This document shows, piece by piece, positions 46,486 through 56,109 of a DNA stretch of 64,000 nucleotides. Origin of the DNA: Oricola thermophila (GTDB lineage: Bacteria > Pseudomonadota > Alphaproteobacteria > Rhizobiales > Rhizobiaceae). Position 1 is the first letter of the stretch, and every line of letters starts with the position of its first letter. The stretch covers positions 62,001 through 126,000 of the forward strand of contig NZ_CP054836.1 in NCBI RefSeq assembly GCF_013358405.1. The letters run 5' to 3'. Position numbers and translations under genes: made by a program. Below the pieces are notes generated by a model. It worked only from the letters and a program-made list of their open reading frames with translations. It did not search any database and was not told where the DNA came from.

Positions 46486-47337
46486 ATGTCCGATGCTCTC
46501 CGAATTGCCAGGGGCCAGTTTGGGCGTGTCGCTCTTCTGGATATGGATCGTCCGCTGGTGCGTCATGCGCATCCGCATTGCCATGTTCTGCTGAAAGTCG
46601 AGGGGGCCGATACGCAGTTTCAGGTAAGGGACGGTGTCGTTCCACTTACCGATGAAAGTGCGGTTTTGATCAACGCATGGGAGCCGCATGCCTACGAGCA
46701 TGTTCCGGAACGCCCGAACACGGTCATTCTCGCGCTTTACATCGAGCCGCACTGGCTTGCTCTATTCCGTTCCAACTGGGCGGCAAGCAGCGCCCCGGAT
46801 TTCTTCGATCGCAATGTTGGAGCGATCACGCCAGATATAAGGCGGCTGACGGCATTGCTCGCCTCTGCAATGATCCATTCCCCGCATGAGACCAAGGTGC
46901 ACGAAGAGTTGCTGGCAAGCCTCATGATCGCCGTCATCGAGCGTTTTGCGGCTTGGCGCGACCTTCCGAATTCGGTGCGTAGCCTCGCCAGGGGCAGCAT
47001 GGTCGACTACCGGATACGAAGGGCTGTCCGTCGCATGAAGGACGAGCCGGGCTCGGTCGTGGACATGAACGCGCTGGCACGCGAAATCGGCCTTTCGCGG
47101 GCACACTTCTTCCGTCTTTTCGAAAACAGCGTCGGCGTCAGTCCGCGGGTCTTTCTCAATGTGCAGCGTCTGGAACAGGCGGTTCACCAGATATCGGAAA
47201 GTGAGGAGGCGATTGCCACGATCAGCGAAAGGCTGGGCTTTTCGGTGCCCGCGCATTTCTCCCGCTTTTTCCATGACCATGCCGGTTCATCGCCCAGCAT
47301 TTTCCGGCGTGTTTCCCGTCTGACAGAACAAATTTGA
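46486..47337 (+). CDS. AraC family regulator of the furoate-type gene cluster
   Basis: The 283-residue protein has an N-terminal cupin-like sensor (RHAHPHCHVLLKVEG) and a C-terminal pair of helix-turn-helix motifs (MNALAREIGLSRAHFFRLF and ATISERLGFSVPAHFSRFF). ATG at 46486 is the plausible start. It lies 99 bases upstream of the hydroxylase gene and is in the same direction, so it most likely activates hmfABCDE in response to the acid or its CoA ester. Confidence 0.88.
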   Translation: MSDALRIARGQFGRVALLDMDRPLVRHAHPHCHVLLKVEGADTQFQVRDGVVPLTDESAVLINAWEPHAYEHVPERPNTVILALYIEPHWLALFRSNWAASSAPDFFDRNVGAITPDIRRLTALLASAMIHSPHETKVHEELLASLMIAVIERFAAWRDLPNSVRSLARGSMVDYRIRRAVRRMKDEPGSVVDMNALAREIGLSRAHFFRLFENSVGVSPRVFLNVQRLEQAVHQISESEEAIATISERLGFSVPAHFSRFFHDHAGSSPSIFRRVSRLTEQI

Positions 47338-47436
47338 GACTCCTCGGTAAGTCGTAAGACGCTGCGGTATCGCCGCAGGCTTCCTCCTTGCGCTTTTACG
47401 ATTGCGAGGCCGTTCGTTTCGGACGGGGAGGAGTCA

Positions 47437-50403
47437 ATGACAGTCGAACCAGATCATTCCGGTATTGTCGGTCGTTCGGTGCCGCGCGTCGAGGACGCGG
47501 CGCTCCTGTCCGGTCGTGGCCGGTACATCGACGATCTCCCGGTACGGCGCGACACAGCGCATATGGCCATACTGCGTTCGCCTCATGCCCATGCCGAGAT
47601 CCGTGCCATTGATGCTTCGCGCGCGACTGCGCTGCCCGGCGTTCATGCAGTTCTGACGGGTGAGGATGTTGCATGGCTTACCCGCAGCCTCACGGTTGGC
47701 GTCAAGGCGAATGTGGAATGCTGGCCGATGGCGCGGGACCGGGTTCGCTATGTGGGCGAGCCGGTGGCGTTGGTGGTGGCCGACAACCGGTACCTGGCCG
47801 AGGATGCGCTCGATCTGATCGAGGTGGAATACGGGCTCCTGCCGGCGGTTGCAGACCCGGTTGCCGCGCTTGCTGACGACGCGGAGCTGCTGCATCCCTC
47901 GCTCGGCAGCAATTGCATTTCCGAACGGCATTTCCGCTACGGGGATCCCGAGGCGGAATTTTCCCGGGCGCCCCGCAGAATTTCCGTCGAGGTTTCCTAT
48001 CCCCGCAACTCGTGCACGCCGATCGAAACCTACGGCGTGATAGCCGAATACGACCCGGGCGAGGATGCCTATGACGTGACGGCCAACTTTCAGGGGCCGT
48101 TTTCCATTCATGCGGTGATGGCATTGGCACTCAAGGTGCCGGGCAATCGCATGCGCTTGCGGACGCCACCCGACTCCGGGGGATCGTTCGGTGTCAAACA
48201 AGGCGTCTTCGTGTATGCGATCCTGGCGGCGGTTGCCGCGCGTGTCGCCGGGCGCCCGGTAAAGTGGATCGAGGATCGCCTGGAACACCTGACGGCCTCC
48301 GTGTCGGCGACAAACCGGGTGACGAAGCTTGAAGCGGCCGTCGGGGAAGATGGCCGTGTCCTGGCTCTCTCCTGGGATCAGATCGAGGATTGCGGGGCGC
48401 ATTTGCGCGCTCCCGAGCCGGCCACGCTATACCGAATGCATGGCAACATGACGGGCGCCTATGCCATCCGCAACGTGGCCATTCGCAATCGCGTGGTGCT
48501 GACCAACAAGACGCCGACGGGGCTCAACCGCGGCTTCGGCGGACCGCAGGTATACTATTCGCTGGAGCGGTTGATGCACCGGATCGCGGACGAGCTCGGC
48601 CTCGACCGGCTGGAGGTCATCCGCCGCAACCTCGTTCCGTCCGGCGCATTCCCGTACCGCACCGCGACCGGTGCCTTGCTGGATTCCGGAGATTATGCCG
48701 CTGCGATCGACATGGCGGTGAGCGAAGGCGGCCTCTCCGAACTGCGTGAGAGGCAGGCGCGGGCACGCGCTCGCGGCAGGCTCTACGGGATCGGCCTTGC
48801 CGCGGCAGTCGAGCCCAGCGTCTCGAACATGGGTTATATCACCACCGTCCTGACGCCGCAGGAGCGTGCCAAGGCCGGGCCCAAGAACGGTGCGCAATCG
48901 GTGGCGTCGATCAGCATCGACCCGCTCGGTGCCGTTATCGTCAAGGTTGCCTCGGTACCGCAAGGGCAGGGGCATCGCACGGTACTGGCACAAGTCGTGG
49001 CCGAGCGGCTTGGCCTGCCGCTCGAGGCGGTGCGGGTGAACACCGAGCTTGACACCGGCCGGGATGCCTGGTCGATAGCCTCCGGCAACTATTCCAGCCG
49101 TTTCGCTGCCGCGGTGGCCGGTACTGCGAGGCTTGCCGCGGACCGCATCCGCGAGCGGCTGGCCTCGATCGCCGCGAGCAAGCTCAATGTTACAGTGGAC
49201 CGGATTGAATTCGGGAACGGGCGGATCTATGACCGCGACAATCCTGACAATTCGGTTTCCTTCAATCGTGTTGCCGCTTCAAGTCACTGGGCACCGGCTA
49301 CGCTGCCCGATGGGGTTGAACATACAATTTGCGAGACGGTTTTCTGGAGTCCGGAACAGCTCGAGGCGCCAACGCCCGACGACGGAATAAACTCGTCGCT
49401 CTGTCACGGCTTCATCTTTGACTTCTGCGGCGTTGAAATCGATCCGGACACGGCGGAAATCCGCATCGACAAGTACGTGACCATGCATGACTGCGGCCGG
49501 ATCCTGCATCCCGGCATGGTCGAGGGACAGGTGCGGGGTGCCTTCGCACAGGCGGTGGGCGCGGCACTGTTGGAGGAATATGCCTATGGCGATGACGGGT
49601 CCTTTCTCTCGGGGACTCTCGCCGACTACCTCATGCCCACGGTCATGGAAACGCCGGATCCCGTGATCCTGCATTTCGAGAGTCCCTCGCCGTTCACGCC
49701 GCTTGGCGCGAAGGGCGTCGGCGAGGGCAACTGCATGTCGACCCCGGTCTGTATCGCCAATGCGGTGGCTGACGCCACCGGTGCGACGGACATCACGCTG
49801 CCTTTGTCACCGGCACGGCTCGCGACGCTGGTCTATGGCGAGGAAAGGCCGTCGCCGCGTCCGGAGGCGGAAAGGCCTGGCGAAACCCGACCCGGTGAGC
49901 GTCAGCTCACCGGCGAAGGCAGTGCGACGGTCAATGCGGCGCGCGAGGATGTCTGGAGAATGTTGCTCGATCCCGGCACGCTGCAGGCCATCATTCCGGG
50001 TGCCCATGACGTCGAGAAGCTGAGTGACACGCATTTTCGCGCCGATGTCACGCTTGGGGTGGGACCGGTCAAGGGACGTTACCGGGCCGATATCCGACTG
50101 TCCGACATGATCGAGCCGGAAGCCGTTACGCTCAGCGGTTCCACTCAGGGGGCTCTGGGGTTCGGCAATGGCACGGGGCGCATCACGCTTGTCGAAGCCG
50201 GGGGCAGGACGGTGGTGAATTACCGGTACGAGGCCGGTATCGGTGGCAAGGTTGCATCCGTGGGCGGACGCCTTCTCGATGGCGCGGCGCGGGTGGTGAT
50301 CGGCCAGTTCTTCCAGGCGCTGGCGCGCCATGCCGGTGGCGGGGCCGAAGGCGGGAAAGGGTTGCTCGCGAGGCTGCGCATGACACTCGGGGGGCGGCGA
50401 TGA
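47437..50403 (+). CDS. hmfA: Furoyl-CoA dehydrogenase-type molybdenum hydroxylase large subunit, with C-terminal CoxG domain
   Basis: The 988-residue protein is a xanthine dehydrogenase-family molybdopterin subunit (residues about 10-800) fused to a CoxG/SRPBCC domain (about 820-960). Family landmarks include GRGRYIDDL, PPDSGGSFGVKQGVFVYA, NRGFGGPQ and the C-terminal LGAKGVGEGNCM loop that ends in the active-site glutamate. CoxG usually occurs as a separate subunit, so the fusion is notable. By gene order it hydroxylates 2-furoyl-CoA at C5 with water as oxygen donor. Mo cofactor content is inferred from family. ATG overlaps none; its stop overlaps hmfB by 4 bases. Confidence 0.85.
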   Translation: MTVEPDHSGIVGRSVPRVEDAALLSGRGRYIDDLPVRRDTAHMAILRSPHAHAEIRAIDASRATALPGVHAVLTGEDVAWLTRSLTVGVKANVECWPMARDRVRYVGEPVALVVADNRYLAEDALDLIEVEYGLLPAVADPVAALADDAELLHPSLGSNCISERHFRYGDPEAEFSRAPRRISVEVSYPRNSCTPIETYGVIAEYDPGEDAYDVTANFQGPFSIHAVMALALKVPGNRMRLRTPPDSGGSFGVKQGVFVYAILAAVAARVAGRPVKWIEDRLEHLTASVSATNRVTKLEAAVGEDGRVLALSWDQIEDCGAHLRAPEPATLYRMHGNMTGAYAIRNVAIRNRVVLTNKTPTGLNRGFGGPQVYYSLERLMHRIADELGLDRLEVIRRNLVPSGAFPYRTATGALLDSGDYAAAIDMAVSEGGLSELRERQARARARGRLYGIGLAAAVEPSVSNMGYITTVLTPQERAKAGPKNGAQSVASISIDPLGAVIVKVASVPQGQGHRTVLAQVVAERLGLPLEAVRVNTELDTGRDAWSIASGNYSSRFAAAVAGTARLAADRIRERLASIAASKLNVTVDRIEFGNGRIYDRDNPDNSVSFNRVAASSHWAPATLPDGVEHTICETVFWSPEQLEAPTPDDGINSSLCHGFIFDFCGVEIDPDTAEIRIDKYVTMHDCGRILHPGMVEGQVRGAFAQAVGAALLEEYAYGDDGSFLSGTLADYLMPTVMETPDPVILHFESPSPFTPLGAKGVGEGNCMSTPVCIANAVADATGATDITLPLSPARLATLVYGEERPSPRPEAERPGETRPGERQLTGEGSATVNAAREDVWRMLLDPGTLQAIIPGAHDVEKLSDTHFRADVTLGVGPVKGRYRADIRLSDMIEPEAVTLSGSTQGALGFGNGTGRITLVEAGGRTVVNYRYEAGIGGKVASVGGRLLDGAARVVIGQFFQALARHAGGGAEGGKGLLARLRMTLGGRR

Positions 50404-51227
50404 AACCCCCCGCTTTCGAATTTCTGCGACCGGAAACGACGGACGAGGCGCTCGACGCGCTGCATCGTCTTGGCGACGAGGCCCGAGTTATCGCCGGGGG
50501 GCAATCCCTCGTGCCGATGCTGAATATGCGGCTCGCCCGTCCATCCGTGCTTGTTGACGTCATGTGTCTTCCGGCGCTGGCCTCCATTCGCGAGGAGCAG
50601 GGGGCGGTTGTCGTGGGCGCGGGCGTGCGTCAGGCGGTGCTCGAGAGATGGCCGCAGCTTTCTTGCAAGGTGCCGCTCCTGGCGAAGGCCATGGGCTGGA
50701 TCGGGCATGTACAGACGCGCTCGCGCGGTACGGTTTGCGGCTCTGTTGCCCATGCCGATCCAAGTGCCGAGCTGCCTCTTTCACTGGTTGCCCTCAAGGG
50801 CTCCGTGCGGCTGGCGAGCCGCCGCAAGAAGCGGACGCTGGCCGCATCGGACTTTTTCCTCGGAATGATGTCCACGGCGATGGCCGAAGGCGAAATGATC
50901 GAGGCTGTCTGCTTTCCCGTGGCAGGTAGCGGAACTGGTCATGCATTCCGGGAAATCGGACGTCGCCACGGTGACTTTGCCATTGTCGCCTGCGCGGCGG
51001 TTGCCGACGAAAACAGCACCACTCTGGCCATTGCCGGGGTCGATGATCACCCGCGGCGGTTCGACCTGCCACAGGACGATGGCGATGGGCTGGACGACGC
51101 TCTCAATGACATTGCCTGGTCCCTCAATGCCCGGGACGACCTCCATGCCAGCGCGCGCTATCGGCGCGAACTCGTGCGTCGGCTTGGCCGCGAAACCGTG
51201 ATGGAGGCACGCGCATGCCGACGCTGA
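50400..51227 (+). CDS. hmfB: Furoyl-CoA dehydrogenase FAD-binding (medium) subunit
   Basis: The 275-residue CoxM-type subunit carries the FAD motif AGGQSLVPMLNMR near residues 32-44 and TVCGSVAHADPSAELP near residue 111. It would pass electrons from the iron-sulphur subunit to an acceptor. It overlaps the large subunit by 4 bases and the small one by 13, so stoichiometric translation is likely. Confidence 0.85.
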   Translation: MKPPAFEFLRPETTDEALDALHRLGDEARVIAGGQSLVPMLNMRLARPSVLVDVMCLPALASIREEQGAVVVGAGVRQAVLERWPQLSCKVPLLAKAMGWIGHVQTRSRGTVCGSVAHADPSAELPLSLVALKGSVRLASRRKKRTLAASDFFLGMMSTAMAEGEMIEAVCFPVAGSGTGHAFREIGRRHGDFAIVACAAVADENSTTLAIAGVDDHPRRFDLPQDDGDGLDDALNDIAWSLNARDDLHASARYRRELVRRLGRETVMEARACRR

Positions 51228-51727
51228 CAGCCGGAGAAAGACACCGCATTTCCTTCCGCCTCAACGGTCGCCCGGTGGAAGTCATGGCCGAAAACCGGAC
51301 GCTCCTGAGCGACCTCCTGCGCCATGAACTTGGGGTGACCGGCACGCATGTTGGATGCGAGCACGGCGTTTGCGGGGCCTGCACGGTGCAGATCGACGGT
51401 GCGCCGGCCCGCTCCTGCCTTGTCCTGGCCGCACAGGTCGAGGGGTTGGACATTCGCACCGTAGAAGCACTGGCGCCCCAGCCCGGACGACTTTCGCTTC
51501 TGCAGGAGGCTTTTCGCGAGCATCACGGGCTGCAGTGCGGGTTCTGCACTCCGGGAATCCTGATGACGCTCGATGCGTTGCTGGCCGAGCGTCCCGAGGC
51601 AGGCGAGGACGAGATTCGCGAACACCTGTCGGGTCATCTGTGTCGCTGCACGGGGTACGCGACCATCGTGGCGGCCGCCATTTCTGCCGTCGAGGAGTTG
51701 AGGAAGGAGCAACAAGATAATGCTTGA
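51215..51727 (+). CDS. hmfC: Furoyl-CoA dehydrogenase 2Fe-2S (small) subunit
   Basis: The 170-residue CoxS-type subunit carries two 2Fe-2S clusters. Plant-type cysteines are C48, C53, C56 and C68; the second cluster uses C108, C111, C143 and C145 (QCGFCTPG, HLCRCTGY). It completes the three-subunit hydroxylase with hmfA and hmfB and overlaps the ligase gene by 8 bases. Confidence 0.88.
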   Translation: MPTLTAGERHRISFRLNGRPVEVMAENRTLLSDLLRHELGVTGTHVGCEHGVCGACTVQIDGAPARSCLVLAAQVEGLDIRTVEALAPQPGRLSLLQEAFREHHGLQCGFCTPGILMTLDALLAERPEAGEDEIREHLSGHLCRCTGYATIVAAAISAVEELRKEQQDNA

Positions 51728-53243
51728 TCTGGGAGCGAGTTTTCTGGCCAGCGTCAGCCGTGATCCGCACGCGCTCGCGGTGGTCGACGGTGACATTCGT
51801 CTGACCTACGCGCAATGGTACCGCAAGATCTCGGCCCTGGTGGCCGGATTCGACCGGCTCGGCCTCAAGGCTGGCGATCATGTGCTCACCTTGATGATGA
51901 ATCGCTGGGAAAACGCTTCGCTGCACTGGGCTTGCCAGTTTGCCGGCCTCATCGTCACGCCGCTCAACTGGCGCGCCAAGTCCGACGAGGTGGAATATGC
52001 CCTGCAGGATGCCGATGCCAAGGCGGTCTTCTTCGAGGAAATCACCAGCGAGGCCGTGGCTTCGGCACCTTCGGCGGCGGGCTTGCCCGCCATTTCCGCG
52101 GCAGATCTGCAGGCCATGATGGAAGCGGATGCACCCGATGTCCGTCCCCGGGCGAACGCTGATGACTGGTCGCTCATGTTGTACACGTCCGGCACCACGT
52201 CCCGTCCAAAGGGCGTGCCGCGCCGTCATCGCGCAGAACGTGCCGGAGCGGTGGCCCATGTCGCACAAAATCTATATCGTCACGGTGAGCGCACGCTGGG
52301 CGTGATGCCGCTTTATCACACGATGGGGGTGCGATCGCTCATCGCGTCCTCGTTGATCGGAGGCACCTTCGTCTGCCTGCCACGGTTCAATGCGGCTCGT
52401 GCGATCGAGCTGATCGAATCGGAGTCGATTACCAATCTCTACCTGGTGCCGACCCTCTATCATGACGTCATTCACGACCCGGCCTTTTCTCCGGAGCGCG
52501 TGAAGACCGTCACCAAGCTGGGGTTTGCCGGAGCTTCGATGACTGACGGGCTTCTGAAAAGGCTCGACGCAGCATTCCGACCCGAGCTTTTCGTCAATCA
52601 CTACGGTTCTTCCGAAATCTACACTTTCACCATCGAGCAGGATGCCGTTTCCAAGCCGGGCTCGGCAGGTCGTGCCGGTATCAACCAGATCATCCGGGTC
52701 GTGAAGCTCGGAGCCAATTCGCCGGATGAATTGGCGGAGATTGGCGAAGAGGGCGAGATCATCGCCGCGCTGATAGGGGATGAGGCGTTCGAAGGATACT
52801 GGAAGCGCCCGGATGCCGACGCAAAAGCGCTTCGCGATGGCTGGTACTTCACCGGGGATACCGGCTTTTACGACCAGGAAGGCGACCTTTTCGTTACCGG
52901 TCGTGTCGACGACATGATCATTACCGGAGGCGAGAACGTGTCCCCGGTGGAAGTCGAAAGCTGCCTGTCGCTGCACGACCAGGTGGCCGAAGTCGCCGTG
53001 GTCGGTCTCCCGGACGAACGGTGGGGAAAGATTGTCACCGCGTTCGTCAAGCGAAAGGGCGAGGTGTCGGCGGAAGAGTTGGACGATCATTGCCGCAGGT
53101 CGGGGCTTGCCAATTTCCGCCGCCCACGTCGCATCGTGTTTGTCGATGAGATCCCGAAATCCCCGGTTGGCAAGATTCTTCGCCGAAAGCTTGTCGCGGG
53201 CGAATACAGCCCCGAAGGCGCGATCGCGTCTCAAGAAAACTGA
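51720..53243 (+). CDS. hmfD: 2-Furoate-CoA ligase-type AMP-binding synthetase
   Basis: The 507-residue adenylate-forming enzyme has the P-loop MLYTSGTTSRPKG, YGSSEIYTF, the GDTGFYDQEGDLFVTGR segment and the catalytic lysine in SPVGKILRRK. By position after the three hydroxylase subunits and before the hydrolase it would make 2-furoyl-CoA, the first step of furoate degradation. Benzoate-type ligases have a similar fold, so the substrate is inferred from gene order. Confidence 0.82.
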   Translation: MLDLGASFLASVSRDPHALAVVDGDIRLTYAQWYRKISALVAGFDRLGLKAGDHVLTLMMNRWENASLHWACQFAGLIVTPLNWRAKSDEVEYALQDADAKAVFFEEITSEAVASAPSAAGLPAISAADLQAMMEADAPDVRPRANADDWSLMLYTSGTTSRPKGVPRRHRAERAGAVAHVAQNLYRHGERTLGVMPLYHTMGVRSLIASSLIGGTFVCLPRFNAARAIELIESESITNLYLVPTLYHDVIHDPAFSPERVKTVTKLGFAGASMTDGLLKRLDAAFRPELFVNHYGSSEIYTFTIEQDAVSKPGSAGRAGINQIIRVVKLGANSPDELAEIGEEGEIIAALIGDEAFEGYWKRPDADAKALRDGWYFTGDTGFYDQEGDLFVTGRVDDMIITGGENVSPVEVESCLSLHDQVAEVAVVGLPDERWGKIVTAFVKRKGEVSAEELDDHCRRSGLANFRRPRRIVFVDEIPKSPVGKILRRKLVAGEYSPEGAIASQEN

Positions 53244-53263
53244 TCGAAAGGACACCCAATACA

Positions 53264-54070
53264 ATGGCTGAGAAATTCCATTCCGATGACCCGCGTCTGG
53301 CCGAACTTGACGGGTTCCGGGTGACGGTGGATCCCGATCGCCAGCGCGCCGACATCACGCTGGCCCGTCCGCCCTACAATGTCGTTTCGATGGACCAGCG
53401 GGACCAGCTGCGACTCGTTTTCGAAGCGTTGGACGCCGATGATCGGGTCCGGGTCATCGTTCTTGCCGGTGAAGGGCAGCATTTCTCGTCGGGCGGCAAC
53501 ATTCGCGGCTTTCTGGAGGCAAGCCCCGAGCATGTTGCCCATCTGGCTTGGAATGTCGCAGCACCTGCGCGTTGTTCTAAGCCGGTCATTGCGGCGAACC
53601 GTGGCTACTGCTTCGGTGTCGGCTTCGAGCTTTCCCTTGCCTGCGATTTCCGCATTGCAAGTGACACGACGCTCTACGCGCTTCCGGAGCAGAAGCTTGG
53701 CCAGATACCCGGATCGGGGGGGTCGGCCCGCCTGCAGAAGATGGTCGGCATAACCCGGACGAAACACATTGTCATGCGCTCCAAGCGTATTACCGGGGAG
53801 CAGGCCTATGACTGGGGCATTGCTACCGAAGTGGTTCCGGATGCGGAGCTCGAGAGTACGGTCGATGGGCTGGTCGAGGAGCTGATCGCGTTCTCGCCGC
53901 TCGCCCAGCGCACTGCCAAGAAATTGCTCAACGACACGGACGACGCGAACCTGTCGACCGCCATGGAACTTGAAGGCCACTGCTACAGCCGGCTGCGCAC
54001 GTCCGACGATTTCCGCGAGGGCGTGCATGCCTTTCATGAAAAACGCGAGCCGAAATTCATCGGCAGCTAG
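53264..54070 (+). CDS. hmfE: Enoyl-CoA hydratase-family hydrolase, 2-oxoglutaryl-CoA hydrolase type
   Basis: The 268-residue crotonase-fold protein has the oxyanion motif FSSGGNIRGFLEA (about residues 73-85) and GYCFGVGFELSLACDFRIA. In the hmf pathway the matching gene releases 2-oxoglutarate from 2-oxoglutaryl-CoA after ring opening. It begins 20 bases after hmfD. An ordinary hydratase is the alternative; gene order supports the hydrolase role. Confidence 0.8.
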   Translation: MAEKFHSDDPRLAELDGFRVTVDPDRQRADITLARPPYNVVSMDQRDQLRLVFEALDADDRVRVIVLAGEGQHFSSGGNIRGFLEASPEHVAHLAWNVAAPARCSKPVIAANRGYCFGVGFELSLACDFRIASDTTLYALPEQKLGQIPGSGGSARLQKMVGITRTKHIVMRSKRITGEQAYDWGIATEVVPDAELESTVDGLVEELIAFSPLAQRTAKKLLNDTDDANLSTAMELEGHCYSRLRTSDDFREGVHAFHEKREPKFIGS

Positions 54071-54168
54071 CGAGGCCGTGCCGCAGCCTGCGGTCCGGAG
54101 ATCTTTTAACGGCCAGGATGTCGGCACGCGAAACAAGCCGGCCGCCTGGCAAAGCAGGGAGGAATGGA

Positions 54169-55425
54169 ATGGAAAAGTCTTCAATCATCGAACCGGGGCC
54201 CGGCGTCGCCGCCGGATTGCGCGACCTGTTCAAGTATCTCAACCTGAAGACGGCGAGCGCGGGTCTTGTCGCGGCGATATTCGGCTGCTCGGGGCCTGCC
54301 CTTATCGTCATGGGCGGTGCGAACAAGGCAGGTCTCAGCAACGGACAGACGGTCGCCTGGCTATTCGCGATCTATTTCCTGGGCGGGCTCATCAGCATCT
54401 TCCTGGCATTGCGCTACAAGCAGCCGGTGACAGGGGCATATTCGATTCCGGGTGCCGCTCTCGTTGCCGGGTCACTCGCAACATTCTCGTTCGATCAGGC
54501 GGTGGGCGCGTTCATCATGGCCGGCGTCATTGTCTTCCTGCTGGGTATAAGCGGACTGATCGGACGCGTGATGCGCTGGCTGCCCATGCCAATCGTCATG
54601 GCCATGATTGCGGGTGCGTTGATTCGATTTGCGACCGGTGCGGTTTCCGCGCTTGGAACGGCACCCGTCATTGCCGGAGCTACGATTGTCGCGTTCTTTT
54701 TCTCGATGCGCTTTGTCAAGGCGATCCCGCCGGTGTTGGCGGCATTCGTCGTCGGACTGATCGTCGCCTTCGCAACGGGTTCGGTCGGCGGCGGTAGCGC
54801 GGAGATTTCCTTCGTGATGCCGGAATTCACCACGCCTTCGTTCACCATTGATGCGTTCCTGGCCATCTCCGTACCGCTTGCCCTGTTGGTCATCGGTGCG
54901 GAAAACGCCCAGGCAACCGGTGTCCTGATGGCTGAAGGCTACCGCCCGCCGATCAACATGATGACGATCATCTCCGGGATCGGCGGCATTGCGGCGGGTT
55001 TTCTCGGCGGTCACAACGCCAATATCGCCGGTCCGATGACTGCGATCTGTTCCTCCGAGCAGGCGGGCGAAGACAAGGAGGGGCGTTACGCCGCGACGGT
55101 CGTCAACGGAATCCTGTTCGGTGCGTTCGGCCTGGTCGCCGGGGCGGCTGTGCCCGTTGTCATGTCGCTTCCGCGCGCGCTGATCGGCACGGTTGCAGGT
55201 CTCGCCATGATCGGTGTTCTCCTTGCCGCTTTCCAGAACGCCTTCGGCAAGTCGCTAGGAAACCAGACCGGAGCCTTTGTTGCATTGGCGGTGGCCATGT
55301 CGAACATCTCGCTCTTCGGGATCAGCGCACCCTTCTGGGCGTTGGTGGCCGGCGTATTCGCATCGTTCCTGGTGGACGCCGAACGTTCGACGCCCGAAGT
55401 GGCGAAAGTGTCCGACACCGTTTGA
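54169..55425 (+). CDS. BenE family benzoate/H+ symporter-type permease
   Basis: The 418-residue membrane protein has about twelve helices and BenE motifs ([44 protein letters not shown]). ATG at 54169 follows GGGAGGAATGG; the longer frame above it is unlikely. BenE proteins import aromatic acids with protons. Placed at the end of the hmf-type genes, it probably imports furoate or a related aromatic acid. The functional link is inference. Confidence 0.88.
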   Translation: MEKSSIIEPGPGVAAGLRDLFKYLNLKTASAGLVAAIFGCSGPALIVMGGANKAGLSNGQTVAWLFAIYFLGGLISIFLALRYKQPVTGAYSIPGAALVAGSLATFSFDQAVGAFIMAGVIVFLLGISGLIGRVMRWLPMPIVMAMIAGALIRFATGAVSALGTAPVIAGATIVAFFFSMRFVKAIPPVLAAFVVGLIVAFATGSVGGGSAEISFVMPEFTTPSFTIDAFLAISVPLALLVIGAENAQATGVLMAEGYRPPINMMTIISGIGGIAAGFLGGHNANIAGPMTAICSSEQAGEDKEGRYAATVVNGILFGAFGLVAGAAVPVVMSLPRALIGTVAGLAMIGVLLAAFQNAFGKSLGNQTGAFVALAVAMSNISLFGISAPFWALVAGVFASFLVDAERSTPEVAKVSDTV

Positions 55426-55493
55426 ACGAGAAATCCGGCTCCGCATGGCTCATCTGTACCGCAAGGAGCGAGCCATATCCGGACATGAAAAAG

Positions 55494-55520
55494 GCGGCGG
55501 GCAAATCCATTGCCCGCCGC
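55494..55520 (+). terminator. Terminator of the hmf-type/benE operon
   Basis: GCGGCGGGCAA and TTGCCCGCCGC form a perfect 11-bp stem around a 5-base loop, 68 bases after the permease stop, followed by TGCCTTGTT. The T content is modest but the stem is strong. Confidence 0.75.
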
Positions 55521-55577
55521 TGCCTTGTTACCCTTTGTGCCCTTGACCGTTTTGACCATGGCAGCCAGGGGATCGGA

Positions 55578-55704
55578 TGGCACCAAAGTGCGCCGGGCAA
55601 GCCCATGCAGAACGGCTTTGTCGAAAGCTTCAACGGACACCTGAGAGACAAGTGTCTCAACGAGCATCTCTTCACCAGCCATCGCCACGCTCGTGAGCTT
55701 GTGA
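55578..55704 (+). pseudogene. IS3-type transposase orfB C-terminal remnant
   Basis: The frame reads [20 protein letters not shown] and continues [22 protein letters not shown], the diagnostic C-terminal region of IS3-family orfB, including the glutamate of the DDE triad in NGFVESF. Upstream catalytic aspartates are missing and the frame drifts after HARELV, so the element is dead. No terminal repeats could be identified. Confidence 0.75.
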
Positions 55705-56109
55705 CCTGCGAGCGAACTTTCATCCAGCCGCGACCGAGCCCGGTTGGTATCTGCGCCTATCCGTGCGGTTTGCGCAATCGCCTGACGCGCGGTGCGTCCT
55801 GGCGCGGCGACCGGAGATTGTACTGTGAGCATTCCTTCGCAAGGGCACTGCACAAGTGCCGGGCACTGATTGATGAGTCGGAGTCTGCAGGTTCGCCGGA
55901 TTTGCCAAATTCAGCGGGATATCCGGGCGACGTCTCCCTTTCCTTGTCGTGCCCATTGCCAACGTCGTCTTGATCGAATCTGTCTGCAGGGCATTGGAAA
56001 CTCGTCGCGGAGGGGATAAACGTCGCATCCCTGTCGGGTACGGGTTCAGTCGAGTGCTCGCCGTTTCTTGCGGATCTGGCGGCAGGCTGGCTGGAGATGG
56101 TGTCGCAGA

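Larger units (their letters stand above)
55426..56109. other. 684-bp gap with a terminator and transposase remnant
   Basis: No intact gene is seen. The stretch holds a strong hairpin at 55494-55520 after benE and a degraded IS3-type transposase fragment from about 55578. The remaining bases up to the LysR start show nothing recognisable. Confidence 0.6.
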
